From positions 62,001 to 126,000 of the forward strand of contig NZ_JAHCLU010000004.1 of assembly GCF_018448785.1 (NCBI RefSeq): 64,000 nt of DNA, in the 5' to 3' direction. Made by a program: the position numbers and the translations under genes. Shown in pieces: positions 50,303-64,000 of the stretch. How positions within the stretch are numbered: position 1 is the stretch's first letter; every line of letters begins with the position of its first letter. The notes under the pieces are model-generated. The model was given only the letters and a program-made list of their open reading frames with translations. It was not told where the DNA came from and ran no database searches. Origin of the DNA: Halomonas jincaotanensis (GTDB lineage: Bacteria > Pseudomonadota > Gammaproteobacteria > Pseudomonadales > Halomonadaceae).

Positions 50303-51661
50303 TTGGGCCTGATCCAGAATGTGCTGGCCGTCATCGTGGTGCTGGGCCTGCTGATCACTTTCCACGAATTTGGCCACTTCTGGGTGGCCCGGCGCTGCGG
50401 TGTTCGGGTGCTGCGTTTTTCGGTGGGCTTCGGCAAACCGATCTGGACGCGCCTGGATCGCCACGGCACGGAGTTCGTGCTGGCGGCCATTCCGCTGGGC
50501 GGTTATGTCAAGATGCTCGATGAACGCGAGGCCCCGGTGCCTCAAGAGCAGCTCGGCGAGGCGTTCAACCGCAAGGGCGTGTGGCAGCGGATTGCCATCG
50601 TCTCCGCAGGTCCATTGGCCAATTTCCTGTTGGCGATCGTGGCCTACTGGGCGCTGTTTGTCGTCGGCACCACGACAGTGGCGCCCGTGGTAGGCGACGT
50701 TGAGCCCGACTCACCGGCGGACCGCGGTGGCTTACAGGCCGGTCAGGAGATCGCCTCGGTACAGGGCGAGGGGGTACGTTCCTGGGAAGAGATCAACATT
50801 AAGCTGGTGGCGGCCATCGGCGAGAGTGGTGAATTGCGTATCGGCGCGCGCGACGAAGCAGAGAGCGAGACCCGCGAGCATCGTCTGCCCGTACAGGACT
50901 GGTTGGTCGGCCAGGACCCGCCCCAACCGCTGCCGAGCCTGGGCCTCACGCCCTGGCGGCCGCCTTTCCCGGCGGTTCTGGGCCAGCTGGTCGAGGGCGA
51001 GGCGGCCGCTGAGGCCGGTCTCGCGCTTGGTGATGAAGTGCTGGCGGTAAACGGTGAACCCGTGGAGGACTGGCCGCACTTTGTCGATATCGTGCGCGCC
51101 AGCCCTGGCGAGCCGCTGGACATCGAAGTATTGCGTGATGGCGAGCGTCTCGCGCTCGAACTCACTCCGGCGCGCAACGAACTCGAGGGGGGCGAGGCCA
51201 TCGGCTACATCGGCGCTGGGGTCGAGCCAGTGGAGTGGCCCGAGGCCTATCGCCGCGAGATCCGTTACGGGCCGCTGGCTGCCGTCGGGCATGCGATGGC
51301 ACGCACCGGCGAAATGTCCTTGCTGACCCTGGATGCCATCCGCAAGATGCTGGTGGGCCTGATCTCGCCGAGCAACCTGTCGGGGCCGATCACCATTGCG
51401 CGTATTGCTGGCGACTCTGCGCGCTCCGGCCTCGAGAGCTTCGTCGGTTTCCTGGCGTATCTGTCGATCAGCCTGGGCGTGCTGAACCTCCTGCCGATTC
51501 CGGTGCTCGATGGTGGGCACCTGCTTTACTACTTCATGGAAGTTTTGCGCGGTCGGCCGGTCTCCGAGCGGGCCCAGGCAGTCGGAGTGCGGCTTGGGCT
51601 GGCAGTGGTCGGTACGCTGATGTTCATGGCGATCTATTTCGATTTGATGCGCCTGTGGTGA
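50303..51661 (+). CDS. rseP: RseP site-2 metalloprotease
   Basis: An inner-membrane protease that cuts RseA to activate sigma-E and clears signal-peptide remnants. The HExxH zinc motif is LITFHEFGHFWVAR (H21, E22, H25), the C-terminal LDG motif is LPIPVLDGGHLLYY, and two PDZ domains lie between (residues 105-300). The 452-residue gene uses a TTG start at 50303 with a strong AGGAG seven bases upstream. It precedes bamA, whose assembly state the pathway senses. Confidence 0.95.
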   Translation: MGLIQNVLAVIVVLGLLITFHEFGHFWVARRCGVRVLRFSVGFGKPIWTRLDRHGTEFVLAAIPLGGYVKMLDEREAPVPQEQLGEAFNRKGVWQRIAIVSAGPLANFLLAIVAYWALFVVGTTTVAPVVGDVEPDSPADRGGLQAGQEIASVQGEGVRSWEEINIKLVAAIGESGELRIGARDEAESETREHRLPVQDWLVGQDPPQPLPSLGLTPWRPPFPAVLGQLVEGEAAAEAGLALGDEVLAVNGEPVEDWPHFVDIVRASPGEPLDIEVLRDGERLALELTPARNELEGGEAIGYIGAGVEPVEWPEAYRREIRYGPLAAVGHAMARTGEMSLLTLDAIRKMLVGLISPSNLSGPITIARIAGDSARSGLESFVGFLAYLSISLGVLNLLPIPVLDGGHLLYYFMEVLRGRPVSERAQAVGVRLGLAVVGTLMFMAIYFDLMRLW

Positions 51662-51807
51662 TGGGGTCGTTGCGCCTTTGTGAATGAGGCAGCAGCGGGT
51701 GACACCAGGCGGTGGAGCAAGCGCTCTCGCCTTGTCAGTCACCCGTACAAATGTATAAGGTGCCTGTCTGGACAGGTTTGGCAGATCAACGCGAGCGAAT
51801 CGACTGC

Positions 51808-54150
51808 ATGAAAATCAAGACCATCGGACTGGCGGCTCTGCTGCTCGTCGGAGCCGCGAAGGCTCAGGCGGAACCCTTCGAAGTTTCTGACATTCGAGTT
51901 GAAGGCCTGCAGCGGGTTTCCGCCGCTTCCGTATTCAATGCCTTTCCTGTCAGCGCTCGCGATCGTGTGGATGACCGTGAACTGGCCGACGCCACCCGTG
52001 AGCTCTTCGCCACCGGCCTGTTCGAGGATATCGAGCTCGCCCGCGAAGGTGACGTGCTTATTATCCAGGTCGTCGAACGCCCCACCATTTCCCGCCTGGA
52101 AATCAGCGGCAACGAGCAGATAGACGACGAGGCCCTGCGCCAGGGGCTTCAGGAGGCTGGTCTGGCAGAAGGGCAGGTGCTGCAGCTCTCGACCATCGAG
52201 GAGATCCAGCGCGAACTCGAAGGCGTCTATCAGTCCCAGGGGCGTTATAGCGCCCGCATCGACACTGAGGTCGAACAGATCGACGAGGGTCGAGTGCAGG
52301 TCAATATCGACATCAACGAAGGGGCCGTGGCCAAGATCCGCCAGATCAATATCGTGGGCAACGAGGCCTTCAGCGATGAAGAACTGCGTGAACTCTTCGA
52401 GTTGGAAGACAAGCCCGGCTGGCTGTTCGGCTGGTTCTCCAGCGACGAGTATTCCCGCGAGGCGCTTTCCGGTGATCTCGAGCGCCTGCGGTCGCATTAT
52501 CTTGATCGCGGTTATGTGAACTTCAACATCGCCTCTACCCAGGTATCGATCGGTCCCGACCAATCGGACATCTTCATCACCGTGAACGTCGATGAGGGAC
52601 GCCAGTATCGCCTGGGCAATATCGGCTTCTCCGGTGATCTACAGATCAGCGAGCGCGAAGCTCGAGAGCTCCTGGAAGTGTCGCCCGGTGAGATCTTCTC
52701 GCGCAGCGACGTGACCGCTTCCTCCGAAGCACTGCGTTCACGCCTGGGTGCCGAAGGGTTTGCCTTCTCCACTGTTGATGGCGTCCCCCAGATGTCTAAC
52801 GATGGCGAGACCGTCGATCTGACCTTTCAGGTGGACGCCGGGCGCCGCGCCTATGTGCGGCGCATCGAGTTTGTCGGCAACACCACCACCGAAGATGAGG
52901 TGTTGCGCCGAGAGATGATCCAGCTCGAGGGCGCGCCGGCTTCTACCGAGTCAATCAGTCAGTCAAGGCAGCGTTTAGAAAGACTCGGCTTCTTTCGTCA
53001 AGTTGATGTGCAGACTCAGCCGGTGGCGGGAGAAGAAGACAAGCTCGATGTCACCTATACCGTCGAGGAGCAGCCGTCCGGCTCCATCTCGGCAAGTGTT
53101 GGTTTCTCCCAGAACGCCGGGGTGATTTATGGGGCCTCGCTTTCACAGAATAACTTTCTGGGTACCGGCAATCGAGTGAATATCGGTGCCCAGCGCAGCG
53201 ATATCTTCACCAGCCTCAACTTCGGCTTCACCGATCCTTACTGGACGCTGGACGGAATATCGCGAGGCTACAATCTCTTCTACCGCGAGACCGACTACGA
53301 AGACTCGGATATTTCCACCTATTCAACGGACTCCTTCGGCGGCGGGATCAACTTCGGTTACCCCGTCAACGAGATCACGCGCCTCAATTTCGGTGCCTCG
53401 GTGGAAGATCTGTCCATCAAGACTTATAACGACACGGCCCTGGAGATCGAGCAGTACGTTGAAGCGCAGGGGGCCGATGCCCAAAGCCTGAAGCTTTCGG
53501 GTAGCTGGACACGCAACAACCTGAACCGCGCGATCATGCCCACCGCCGGTGATTACCAGCGACTCTCGCTGGAAACCTCGGTGCCGGGCAGCGATGCTCA
53601 ATTCTACAAGATGCGTGCCGAGGCACGCCATCTCTTCCCGCTCAACGATGCCGAGGAGTGGGTGATGAAGTTCAGCGGCGAGCTGGGCTATGCTGATAGC
53701 ATTGGCGATGAGCCTTTCCCATTCTACGAGAACTTCTATTCTGGTGGCTTGGGTTCGGTGCGCGGTTTTACCTCCAATACGCTGGGGCCGCGGACTTCGC
53801 CACCTTCCAGCACTGATCGTGACCGCACATTGGGGGGTAATGTCTTGGTCGAAGGAAGCGCCGAACTGCTTTTCCCGCTGCCTTTCGTCGAGGATCGTCG
53901 CAGCATCCAGTCCGGCTTCTTTGTCGATGCGGGCAATACCTTCCTATCCAGCTGTTACGACGTGCCGGCGGGCGAGACATCCAACTGCAGCTCTGGGGTC
54001 GACCTGGGCGACCTGCGCTACAGTGCGGGTATCGGGCTCTCCTGGCTGACGCCGGTAGGCCCGCTTACCTTCAGTGTGGCCCAACCACTTAATGAGGAAG
54101 GCGAGGACGACACACAGTTCTTCCAGTTCTCGCTCGGTCAGACGTTCTGA
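51808..54150 (+). CDS. bamA: Outer membrane protein assembly factor BamA
   Basis: The core of the BAM complex, inserting beta-barrels into the outer membrane. The 780-residue precursor has a signal peptide (MKIKTIGLAALLLVGAAKAQ, cleaved after AQA), five POTRA repeats (about 22-420, first one FEVSDIRVEGLQRVSAASVF) and a C-terminal 16-strand barrel with the lid motif VRGF and a final FQFSLGQTF. The start at 51808 gives the signal peptide; upstream codons do not fit. Confidence 0.96.
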   Translation: MKIKTIGLAALLLVGAAKAQAEPFEVSDIRVEGLQRVSAASVFNAFPVSARDRVDDRELADATRELFATGLFEDIELAREGDVLIIQVVERPTISRLEISGNEQIDDEALRQGLQEAGLAEGQVLQLSTIEEIQRELEGVYQSQGRYSARIDTEVEQIDEGRVQVNIDINEGAVAKIRQINIVGNEAFSDEELRELFELEDKPGWLFGWFSSDEYSREALSGDLERLRSHYLDRGYVNFNIASTQVSIGPDQSDIFITVNVDEGRQYRLGNIGFSGDLQISEREARELLEVSPGEIFSRSDVTASSEALRSRLGAEGFAFSTVDGVPQMSNDGETVDLTFQVDAGRRAYVRRIEFVGNTTTEDEVLRREMIQLEGAPASTESISQSRQRLERLGFFRQVDVQTQPVAGEEDKLDVTYTVEEQPSGSISASVGFSQNAGVIYGASLSQNNFLGTGNRVNIGAQRSDIFTSLNFGFTDPYWTLDGISRGYNLFYRETDYEDSDISTYSTDSFGGGINFGYPVNEITRLNFGASVEDLSIKTYNDTALEIEQYVEAQGADAQSLKLSGSWTRNNLNRAIMPTAGDYQRLSLETSVPGSDAQFYKMRAEARHLFPLNDAEEWVMKFSGELGYADSIGDEPFPFYENFYSGGLGSVRGFTSNTLGPRTSPPSSTDRDRTLGGNVLVEGSAELLFPLPFVEDRRSIQSGFFVDAGNTFLSSCYDVPAGETSNCSSGVDLGDLRYSAGIGLSWLTPVGPLTFSVAQPLNEEGEDDTQFFQFSLGQTF

Positions 54151-54190
54151 TCCGGCCTGCTGATCACCATGCCTTGCAAGGAGCACAACC

Positions 54191-54697
54191 ATGCGAAACC
54201 TGACTGCCTCATTGAGCCTTGTGCTGCTCGCCGCGCTGGCACTGCCGACCCAGGCCGCCGAAGTCGCGCTGTTGGACTGGCGGCGCGCCTTGATGCAGAC
54301 CGATGCCGCCGAGCAGTCTATGAACGATTTGGAGGGACGCGTCGGCAGCCAACAGCAGCAGGCCGAGTCGCTGGGACAGGAACTCCAGCAGATGCAGCAG
54401 CGGTTGCAGCAGGAGGGTCAGCAGATGGCCGAGGGAGAGCGCCAGTCCGCCATGCAGGAGTTTCAGGAAAAGGGTACTGAGTTTGAGCAGTTGCGCCAGC
54501 AGGTCGTGCAGGCGCAGCAGCAGGCCGAGCAGGAATTTCTGCAGCAAGCCGAACCCATGCTGGAGCAGGCGGTGGATCAGGTGATCGCGCGTCACGGCGT
54601 CGAAGTGCTGGTCGACCCACAGGGGGTGCTGCATTCCGATGCGGACCTACAGGACCTGACCGGGGAAGTGACTCAGATCCTCAACTCGCTGCTGTAA
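54191..54697 (+). CDS. skp: OmpH/Skp family periplasmic chaperone
   Basis: A 168-residue periplasmic protein with a signal peptide (MRNLTASLSLVLLAALALPT, cleaved after QAA). Long helical coils are rich in Gln and Glu (ESLGQELQQMQQRLQQEGQQ). In E. coli, Skp holds unfolded outer-membrane proteins before BAM. The Gln content is unusually high. A clear AAGGAG site precedes the start. It lies between bamA and lpxD, its classic place. Confidence 0.9.
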   Translation: MRNLTASLSLVLLAALALPTQAAEVALLDWRRALMQTDAAEQSMNDLEGRVGSQQQQAESLGQELQQMQQRLQQEGQQMAEGERQSAMQEFQEKGTEFEQLRQQVVQAQQQAEQEFLQQAEPMLEQAVDQVIARHGVEVLVDPQGVLHSDADLQDLTGEVTQILNSLL

Positions 54698-54725
54698 CCC
54701 AGCGCAGCCAATGGACCCGGTCATC

Positions 54726-55766
54726 ATGACGCCTACAGATTCGCTGACCCTTACCCTCGCCGACGTGGCCAAGCAACTCGAAGCCAGGCTGGTCGGTGAT
54801 CCTGCGCGTCAGGTGACGGGCATTGCCACCCTTCGTGAGGCCGGCCCTTCGCAGATCGCCTTTCTCTCCAATCGCGCCTATCTCAAGGACCTGCCGGGCA
54901 CTCGGGCAGGCGCCGTGCTCCTGTCGCCTGAGCTGGCGGCAAGTTGTCCGGTCGATCGGATTGAGCTGGCCAATCCGTACCTGGGGTACGCGGCCTTGTC
55001 ACGGCTTTTTGACCCTTTGATGCGGCGAGAAACGGCGGGCATCCATCCTTCGGCCGTGGTGGCGAAGAGCGTCACTTTGGGGGTGGGCGTCGAGGTCGGT
55101 CCCAATGCGGTGGTCGAGGCAGGCGTCGAGCTGGGTGACGAGGTGGTGGTGGGGCCAGGCAGTGTGGTGGGTGCCGATTCGCGCATCGGCCAGGGTTCGC
55201 GTCTGCACGCCAACGTCACGGTTTATCATGGCGTGATCATTGGTGCGCGGGCCATCCTGCACAGCGGAGCGGTGATTGGTGCTGATGGCTTCGGCTTCGC
55301 CCATGATGGTAACGGTTGGCAGAAGATCGCCCAGTTGGGCGGTGTGGTGCTGGGTGATGACGTAGAGGTGGGCAGTTGTTCGAGTATCGACCGTGGTGCA
55401 CTTGGCGATACCGTGATCGGCAATGACGTCAAGATCGATAGCCAGGTGCAGATCGCGCACAACGTGCAGATCGGTGACCACAGTGCGCTCGCCGGCTGCG
55501 TGGGCATTGCCGGGTCGACACGGGTTGGCAGGCACTGCATGCTCGGGGGCGGGGTGGGGCTCTCGGGCCATCTCACGCTCTGTGATGGCGTTCAGGTCAC
55601 CGGGATGAGCCTGGTGACCAACTCGATCCTCGAACCCGGTGTCTATTCGTCCGGTACCGGCGCTATGCCCAACACTCAGTGGCGCAAGAACGCGGTGCGC
55701 TTCAAGCACCTGGACGACCTCGCCAAGCGCCTCGCGCGGCTTGAAAAAAACGGGCGTAACGGGTGA
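54726..55766 (+). CDS. lpxD: UDP-3-O-acylglucosamine N-acyltransferase
   Basis: This enzyme adds the second acyl chain in lipid A synthesis. The 346-residue protein has an N-terminal uridine-binding domain ([20 protein letters not shown]) and a left-handed beta-helix of hexapeptides with the catalytic His in [16 protein letters not shown]. An in-frame ATG at 54711 would add MDPVI; neither start has a clear ribosome binding site. Confidence 0.95.
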   Translation: MTPTDSLTLTLADVAKQLEARLVGDPARQVTGIATLREAGPSQIAFLSNRAYLKDLPGTRAGAVLLSPELAASCPVDRIELANPYLGYAALSRLFDPLMRRETAGIHPSAVVAKSVTLGVGVEVGPNAVVEAGVELGDEVVVGPGSVVGADSRIGQGSRLHANVTVYHGVIIGARAILHSGAVIGADGFGFAHDGNGWQKIAQLGGVVLGDDVEVGSCSSIDRGALGDTVIGNDVKIDSQVQIAHNVQIGDHSALAGCVGIAGSTRVGRHCMLGGGVGLSGHLTLCDGVQVTGMSLVTNSILEPGVYSSGTGAMPNTQWRKNAVRFKHLDDLAKRLARLEKNGRNG

Positions 55767-55806
55767 GTTGGCCGAGCACGATGGTCAGCTTGAGAGTTCG
55801 CAGCGC

Positions 55807-55867
55807 TATAATCCTTTGCCTGCCCGACGGCATTTCACGTCGGCTCGTGCCCGCCCGGTGGCGGGCA
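55807..55867 (+). promoter_or_regulatory. Perfect TATAAT and hairpin ahead of fabZ
   Basis: TATAAT at 55807-55812 is a consensus -10 in a GC-rich gap, but no good -35 lies 17 bases upstream. An 8-bp hairpin (TGCCCGCC-CGGT-GGCGGGCA) follows at 55848-55867, before the fabZ start at 55894. This suggests a second promoter or attenuator feeding fabZ-lpxA-lpxB. Confidence 0.4.
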
Positions 55868-55893
55868 TTTCGTCTTATTCAGAGGTTGTACCG

Positions 55894-56337
55894 ATGGTAA
55901 TGGACATCAACGACATACGTGATTATCTGCCCCACCGCTACCCCTTCCTGCTGGTGGATAGGGTGACGGAGCTCACGCTGGGCGAAGCCATCGTTGCCTA
56001 CAAGAATGTCAGCATCAACGAGCCGTTCTTCAACGGCCACTTCCCGCATCACCCGATCATGCCCGGGGTGCTGGTGGTCGAGGCGCTGGCCCAGGCCTGC
56101 GCCATTCTCGGTTTCAAGACCCTCAACAAACTGCCCGCCGATGGCTATGTCTACTATCTTGTCGGCAGTGATAACGTGCGTTTCAAGCGCCCGGTGATGC
56201 CGGGTGACAGGATCGTGCTCAAGTCGACGGTCATTCGTGAAAAACGCGGCATCTGGAAGTTCGCCTGCCAGGCGACGGTAGACGGTGAGCTCGCTTGCGA
56301 GGCGGAGATCATCTGTGCCGAGAGGAAGGTCGCATGA
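55894..56337 (+). CDS. fabZ: 3-hydroxyacyl-[acyl-carrier-protein] dehydratase
   Basis: This enzyme dehydrates hydroxyacyl-ACP in fatty acid elongation. The 147-residue hot-dog fold protein begins [20 protein letters not shown] and has the catalytic His and Glu in [19 protein letters not shown] (H49 and E63). The start at 55894 has AGAGG eight bases upstream; the open frame extends further left without coding character. Its stop overlaps the lpxA start (ATGA). Confidence 0.95.
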   Translation: MVMDINDIRDYLPHRYPFLLVDRVTELTLGEAIVAYKNVSINEPFFNGHFPHHPIMPGVLVVEALAQACAILGFKTLNKLPADGYVYYLVGSDNVRFKRPVMPGDRIVLKSTVIREKRGIWKFACQATVDGELACEAEIICAERKVA

Positions 56338-57101
56338 GACACCCCACCGCCCTCATCGATCCCGCGGCGCGCCTGGCCGACGATGTCGAGGTCGGGCCCT
56401 TCACGGTGATCGGGCCCGATGTTCAGATTGGCCCCGGGAGCCGCATCGGCCCTCACGTGGTAATCAAGGGCCCCAGCGTACTGGGTGCGCGTACCCGTAT
56501 CTTCCAGTTCGCCTCGGTGGGCGAGGACTGCCAGGACAAGAAGTACGCGGGGGAACCGACCCGCCTGGTGATGGGTGACGACAACGTCATTCGCGAAGGG
56601 GCAACCCTGCATCGCGGCACCGTCCAGGACCGGGGCGAGACCATTATCGGCTCGCGCAATCTCCTCATGGCCTACGTACACGTCGCCCACGACTGCGTGA
56701 TCGGCAACGACTGCATCCTGGCCAACCAGGTGGCGCTCGCCGGCCATGTGCACCTGGGCGACTTCGTCGTCCTCGGCGGCTTTTCCGCGATTCATCAGTT
56801 TTGCCACTTCGGCGACCATGCCATGGCCGGCGGCGGCTCGTTCATCAACAAGGACACCCCGGCCTACGTAATGATCAACGGCAACCCGGCCCAGGCCCAT
56901 GGCCTCAACCTGGTAGGGCTGAAGCGCCGCGGGTTCTCCAAGGAAGCCATCCGCGCGTTGAGCGAGGCCTACAAGCTGGTCTACCGCCAGGGGCTGACGG
57001 TGGAGCAGGCGCTTGAGCAGATACATGCGCGTTTTTCGCTGCCCGAGACCGAGACCTTCGCTGCCTCCATCGAGCTCTCGACGCGAGGCATCATCCGCTG
57101 A
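56334..57101 (+). CDS. lpxA: UDP-N-acetylglucosamine O-acyltransferase
   Basis: First step of lipid A synthesis: transfer of a 3-hydroxyacyl chain to UDP-GlcNAc. The 255 residues form a left-handed beta-helix ([20 protein letters not shown] and following hexapeptides), with the catalytic His in [16 protein letters not shown] and the C-terminal helical tail. It overlaps fabZ by four bases, coupling the two users of hydroxyacyl-ACP. Confidence 0.96.
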   Translation: MRHPTALIDPAARLADDVEVGPFTVIGPDVQIGPGSRIGPHVVIKGPSVLGARTRIFQFASVGEDCQDKKYAGEPTRLVMGDDNVIREGATLHRGTVQDRGETIIGSRNLLMAYVHVAHDCVIGNDCILANQVALAGHVHLGDFVVLGGFSAIHQFCHFGDHAMAGGGSFINKDTPAYVMINGNPAQAHGLNLVGLKRRGFSKEAIRALSEAYKLVYRQGLTVEQALEQIHARFSLPETETFAASIELSTRGIIR

Positions 57102-57124
57102 CATGACCTGCAAATGAGCCTCAC

Positions 57125-58333
57125 ATGACAGTCAGGCGAGTTTATCTCGTCGCCGGCGAACTCTCCGGCGACCTTCTCGGTGCCGGCCTGATGCGAGTGC
57201 TCAAGGTGAGGCATCCGGGCGTTGAGTTCCGGGGTATCGGGGGCCCTCGCATGCTCGAGCAGGGCATTGACAGCCGGTTCCCTCTGGAGACCCTCTCGGT
57301 GATGGGGCTGGTCGAGGTGATCAAGCACCTCCCGGGCCTGCTGCGGGTGCGCCGGGAACTCAAGCGCGATGCCCTGGCCTGGCGACCCGACATCATGCTC
57401 GGCATCGACGCCCCGGACTTCAATCTGGGGCTGGAGCGGCAGTTGCGCGAGGCCGGCGTGACCACCGCCCACTATGTCAGCCCCTCCGTGTGGGCCTGGC
57501 GGCAGGGACGGGTCAAGGGCATCGCCCGCTCGGTGGACGCCATGCTGACCTTCCTGCCCTTCGAGGCCGCCTTCTACGTGCAGCATCGTGTGCCGGTGGC
57601 TTTCGTTGGTCATCCGCTGGCCGATGACCTGTCGCTTGTCAACGATCGCCAGGCGGCGCGTCGCGCGCTGGGGCTCGACGCGGCGCAACCGACGCTGGCG
57701 GTGTTGCCGGGGTCGCGGGCGGGCGAGATCCGCTTTCTGGGCGAAACCTTCCTCGATACCGCGCAACGTCTATGCCGTGAGCGAAGTGATCTGCAGGTGG
57801 TGATTCCCGCGGCGACACCGCTGCGCCGCGCCGAGCTCGAGACGCTGCTGGCCTCACGACAGGCACTGGCGGACCGGGTGACGATACTCGATGGCCTGGC
57901 GCGCGAGGCCATGGTGGCGAGCGACCTGGTACTGCTGGCCTCGGGGACCGCGGCTTTGGAGGCGATGCTCTGCCATCGGCCCATGCTGGTGGCCTACCGC
58001 ATGGCGCCGGCGACCCACTGGCTGGCCAAGCGGATGGTCAAGACGCCGTGGATCTCGCTACCCAACCTGATCGCCCGTGAGACGCTAGTGCCCGAGCTGA
58101 TCCAGGACGCCGCCACGCCGGATGCCATTGCCCGGCAACTCTCGGCCCTGCTCGACGACCCCGAGGGACGCCAGGCGCTGGAGGCGCGTTTTGCCGACAT
58201 GCATGCCGGACTGCAACGCGACGCCAACCGCCGCGCGGTTGATGCCATCGAGGCTCTGGTCGACGGCCGTCCGCTGCCGGAGAGTGTCTCGCCCAACATG
58301 GCCGAGGCCGTCACGAAGGGGGAGGGCCGATGA
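57125..58333 (+). CDS. lpxB: Lipid-A-disaccharide synthase
   Basis: A membrane-associated GT19 glycosyltransferase that joins UDP-diacylglucosamine and lipid X. The 402 residues begin [20 protein letters not shown], with [38 protein letters not shown] and LLPGSR-like [16 protein letters not shown]. It starts 23 bases after lpxA and overlaps rnhB by four bases. Confidence 0.95.
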   Translation: MTVRRVYLVAGELSGDLLGAGLMRVLKVRHPGVEFRGIGGPRMLEQGIDSRFPLETLSVMGLVEVIKHLPGLLRVRRELKRDALAWRPDIMLGIDAPDFNLGLERQLREAGVTTAHYVSPSVWAWRQGRVKGIARSVDAMLTFLPFEAAFYVQHRVPVAFVGHPLADDLSLVNDRQAARRALGLDAAQPTLAVLPGSRAGEIRFLGETFLDTAQRLCRERSDLQVVIPAATPLRRAELETLLASRQALADRVTILDGLAREAMVASDLVLLASGTAALEAMLCHRPMLVAYRMAPATHWLAKRMVKTPWISLPNLIARETLVPELIQDAATPDAIARQLSALLDDPEGRQALEARFADMHAGLQRDANRRAVDAIEALVDGRPLPESVSPNMAEAVTKGEGR

Positions 58334-58941
58334 GCGCCAGGGAGCTGCCCCCGCTGGTGATCGACTATACCGGTATGCATCTGGCCGGCGTCGATGAAGT
58401 CGGCCGAGGCCCGCTTGTCGGAGCGGTGGTCGCCGCCGCGGTGATTCTCGATCCGGCCCGGCCGATCGCCGGGCTCAATGACTCCAAGGCACTCAGCGCC
58501 AGTCGTCGCGAGGCGCTGGACGGCGAGATTCGCTGCCATGCCCTGGCCTTCGCGCTTGCCGAGGCCAGCGCCGCCGAGATCGATGAGCTCAATATCTATC
58601 AGGCCACACACCTGGCCATGCGGCGCGCCATCGATGCCCTGTCGCCGGCCGCCGAGTACCTGCTGGTGGACGGCAACCGTCTGCCCGGGCATCATGTTTC
58701 CGGCCAGGCGGTGGTCAAGGGCGACGCCCGTCATCCGGCGATCGCCGCCGCCTCGATACTGGCCAAGGTGGCTCGCGACGCCGACATGGTCACGCTCGAC
58801 GTCCAGTATCCCGGCTACGGTTTCGCACGTCACAAGGGTTACCCGACGCGTGAGCATCTGGACGCTCTTGAGCGCCTGGGGCCGCTCGCCGAGCATCGTC
58901 GCTCCTTCGGCCCGGTGAAACGCCAGCTGGGGCTAGCCTGA
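58330..58941 (+). CDS. rnhB: Ribonuclease HII
   Basis: This enzyme cuts at ribonucleotides within DNA and removes RNA primers. The 203 residues carry [20 protein letters not shown] (D22 and E23 of the active site), [10 protein letters not shown] and the C-terminal [16 protein letters not shown]. The ATG lies in the lpxB stop (ATGA). It is placed just before dnaE, another replication gene. Confidence 0.95.
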   Translation: MSARELPPLVIDYTGMHLAGVDEVGRGPLVGAVVAAAVILDPARPIAGLNDSKALSASRREALDGEIRCHALAFALAEASAAEIDELNIYQATHLAMRRAIDALSPAAEYLLVDGNRLPGHHVSGQAVVKGDARHPAIAAASILAKVARDADMVTLDVQYPGYGFARHKGYPTREHLDALERLGPLAEHRRSFGPVKRQLGLA

Positions 58942-59010
58942 CGCCCGCAATCTTAACCACGCCTCGCGACGCCCGTTTTTTTTGTAACACCCAACACCTT
59001 CGAGTCCCCC

Positions 59011-62505
<3,495 letters not shown>

Positions 62506-62608
62506 CGCCCCCGGGGCCGCCTTGCGTGGGACTCTCAGGGTGCGATAATGCACGCTATTCGACGTTTCGCCGCAGTCAAGCCCCGGCTGACGAGGACAAG
62601 GCAAGCCC

Positions 62609-63562
62609 ATGAATCCCAATTATCTTGAATTTGAACAACCCATCGCCGAGCTCCAGGCCAAGATCGAGGAGCTGCGCCTGGTCGGCAACGACGGCCAGGT
62701 CAATCTCAACGATGAGATCAGCCGGCTCGAGGAGAAGAGCCGCAAGCTTACCGAGTCCATCTTCAAAGGCCTGAGCCCCTGGCAGGTTTCACAGCTCTCG
62801 CGCCATCCCCAGCGGCCCTACACGCTGGATTACCTGGAACACGTCTTCACCGATTTCGACGAACTCCACGGGGATCGACATTTCGGTGACGACGCGGCCA
62901 TCGTCGGTGGTGTCGCCCGGCTCGACGACAAGCCGGTCATGGTTATCGGCCATCAGAAGGGCCGCGACGTCAAGGACAAGGTACGACGCAACTTCGGTAT
63001 GCCGCGCCCCGAGGGCTATCGCAAGGCGTGCCGGCTGATGGAGATGGCCGAACGTTTCGCCATGCCGGTGCTGACGTTCATCGATACGCCAGGCGCCTAT
63101 CCGGGGATCGACGCCGAGGAGCGGGGCCAGTCAGAAGCCATCGCCTATAATCTGGCGGTGATGTCGCGCCTCAAGACACCGATCCTGGCCACCGTGGTGG
63201 GCGAGGGTGGCTCCGGCGGGGCACTGGCCATCGGCATCTGCGACGAGCTGTCGATGCTGCAGTTTTCCACCTATTCGGTCATCTCGCCGGAAGGCTGCGC
63301 CTCCATCCTCTGGAAAAGCGCCGAGAAGGCGTCCGACGCCGCCCAGGCCATGGGCATCACCGCCGAGCGCCTGAAGGAGCTCGGTTTTGTCGACAACCTG
63401 ATTCCCGAACCGCTGGGTGGCGCGCATCGCCATCCGGTAACGACCGCCGAACGTGTCAAGTCCTCCCTGCTGGCTAGCCTCGAGCGCCTGGAAGCGATGG
63501 ATACCGATGCGCTGCTTGAAAGGCGGTACCAGCGGCTGATGAGCTATGGCGCCCCCGTCTAA
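62609..63562 (+). CDS. accA: Acetyl-CoA carboxylase carboxyltransferase subunit alpha
   Basis: This subunit, with AccD, transfers carboxyl from biotin to acetyl-CoA to make malonyl-CoA. The 317 residues start [20 protein letters not shown], with [33 protein letters not shown] and [19 protein letters not shown]. Length and motifs are typical. It sits between dnaE and tilS, as in Pseudomonas. Confidence 0.97.
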   Translation: MNPNYLEFEQPIAELQAKIEELRLVGNDGQVNLNDEISRLEEKSRKLTESIFKGLSPWQVSQLSRHPQRPYTLDYLEHVFTDFDELHGDRHFGDDAAIVGGVARLDDKPVMVIGHQKGRDVKDKVRRNFGMPRPEGYRKACRLMEMAERFAMPVLTFIDTPGAYPGIDAEERGQSEAIAYNLAVMSRLKTPILATVVGEGGSGGALAIGICDELSMLQFSTYSVISPEGCASILWKSAEKASDAAQAMGITAERLKELGFVDNLIPEPLGGAHRHPVTTAERVKSSLLASLERLEAMDTDALLERRYQRLMSYGAPV

Positions 63563-63568
63563 GCGGCC

Positions 63569-64000
63569 ATGTCCCTTCAGCTCCTTATCGATGACGCACT
63601 GGCCCAGACCCTGCCGGGGCATGACGTCTGGGTCGCCCTGTCCGGCGGACTCGACTCCTCGCTGCTGCTGACGCTTGCCGCCAGGGCACGCGATCGCCAT
63701 CCGCGCCCCTTGCGCGCCATTCACGTTCACCACGGTCTGCAGGACGCGGCCGACGACTTCGAGGCGCATTGCCGCCGCCTAGCTGCGCAACTGGACGTCC
63801 CGCTGAGCGTCGAGCGGGTCGCGGTCGATTCAGAGGGCGGTTGTGGGTTGGAAGGCGCGGCCCGGGAGGCGCGCTACGCGGCCTTAGCGCGTCACGTGCC
63901 CGCCGGCGATACGCTGTGGCTGGCGCAACATCGTGACGACCAGGCCGAGACCTTCTTGCTCGCGGCCTTGCGCGGGAGCGGCGTGCGAGGCCTTGCCGCC
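63569..64000 (+). CDS. tilS: tRNA(Ile)-lysidine synthase, N-terminal part (cut by window end)
   Basis: The reading frame starts MSLQLLIDDALAQTLPGHDV and has the PP-loop ATP-binding motif SGGLDSS at 25-31, then HVHHGLQ and AQHRDDQAETFLL, all TilS signatures. The enzyme turns C34 of tRNA-Ile(CAU) into lysidine. It starts 6 bases after accA. The frame is open to the end of the window with 144 codons seen, so the C-terminal domains are missing here. Confidence 0.93.
   Translation, partial: MSLQLLIDDALAQTLPGHDVWVALSGGLDSSLLLTLAARARDRHPRPLRAIHVHHGLQDAADDFEAHCRRLAAQLDVPLSVERVAVDSEGGCGLEGAAREARYAALARHVPAGDTLWLAQHRDDQAETFLLAALRGSGVRGLAA

Overview
The window is 64 kb of a GC-rich gammaproteobacterial chromosome. 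The closest fit is Halomonas or another member of the Halomonadaceae. This rests on gene order and protein style, not on a marker gene. The run dapE-dapD-yffB-dapC-glnD-map / rpsB-tsf-pyrH-frr-uppS-cdsA-dxr-rseP-bamA-skp-lpxD-fabZ-lpxA-lpxB-rnhB-dnaE-accA-tilS is, from memory, the order known from Pseudomonas and its relatives. No rRNA, tRNA or CRISPR array was found.

Left core (1-16.2 kb): dut (partial) and coaBC run leftwards. On the + strand follow radC, the ribosomal pair rpmB-rpmG, the DNA repair gene mutM, the rRNA methyltransferase rlmI, a small DUF2007 protein, alanine dehydrogenase, trpS, a YeeE-type sulfur transporter and the NAD-malic enzyme. The malic enzyme converges on aconitase acnA across a shared terminator. 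A small CPXCG protein, trxB, slyX and a membrane-anchored cold-shock-domain protein complete this part.

Ion transport block (16.2-21.2 kb): a CPA1 antiporter (NhaP2/CvrA type), a PII-like regulator and a CPA2 KefB/KefC-type antiporter. The intergenic region before the first antiporter holds a 72-base near-perfect palindrome and several TTACACA/TGTGTAA boxes.

Mobile island (about 21.35-35.81 kb): the right end carries a compact leftward operon. It starts with two tyrosine recombinases and a small DNA-binding-like protein, in the order and sizes of the Gamma-Mobile-Trio (gmtY, gmtZ, gmtX). A small HTH/coiled-coil protein and a RecD2-like helicase follow. The left end carries a serine resolvase with a res-like site. 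Between them lies cargo that looks defensive: a 253-residue protein with a HEPN-like RNLLVH motif, and a 1502-residue STAND/NACHT ATPase with an N-terminal nuclease-like domain and a long helical-repeat C-terminus. A fragment of a second resolvase lies just downstream. A 12-bp direct repeat at the two ends is a candidate attachment site or target duplication. I regard this island and its two-gene cargo as the part of the window most likely to hold something undescribed.

Right core (35.9-64 kb): the lysine/peptidoglycan genes dapC, dapD and dapE, the nitrogen sensor glnD and map run leftwards. The large translation, isoprenoid, lipid, outer-membrane and replication cluster runs rightwards from rpsB to a truncated tilS at the window edge. 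Many of its genes overlap or nearly touch, which suggests long co-transcribed units supplying EF-Ts, UMP kinase, undecaprenyl phosphate, CDP-diacylglycerol, the BAM porin assembly machine, lipid A and malonyl-CoA.
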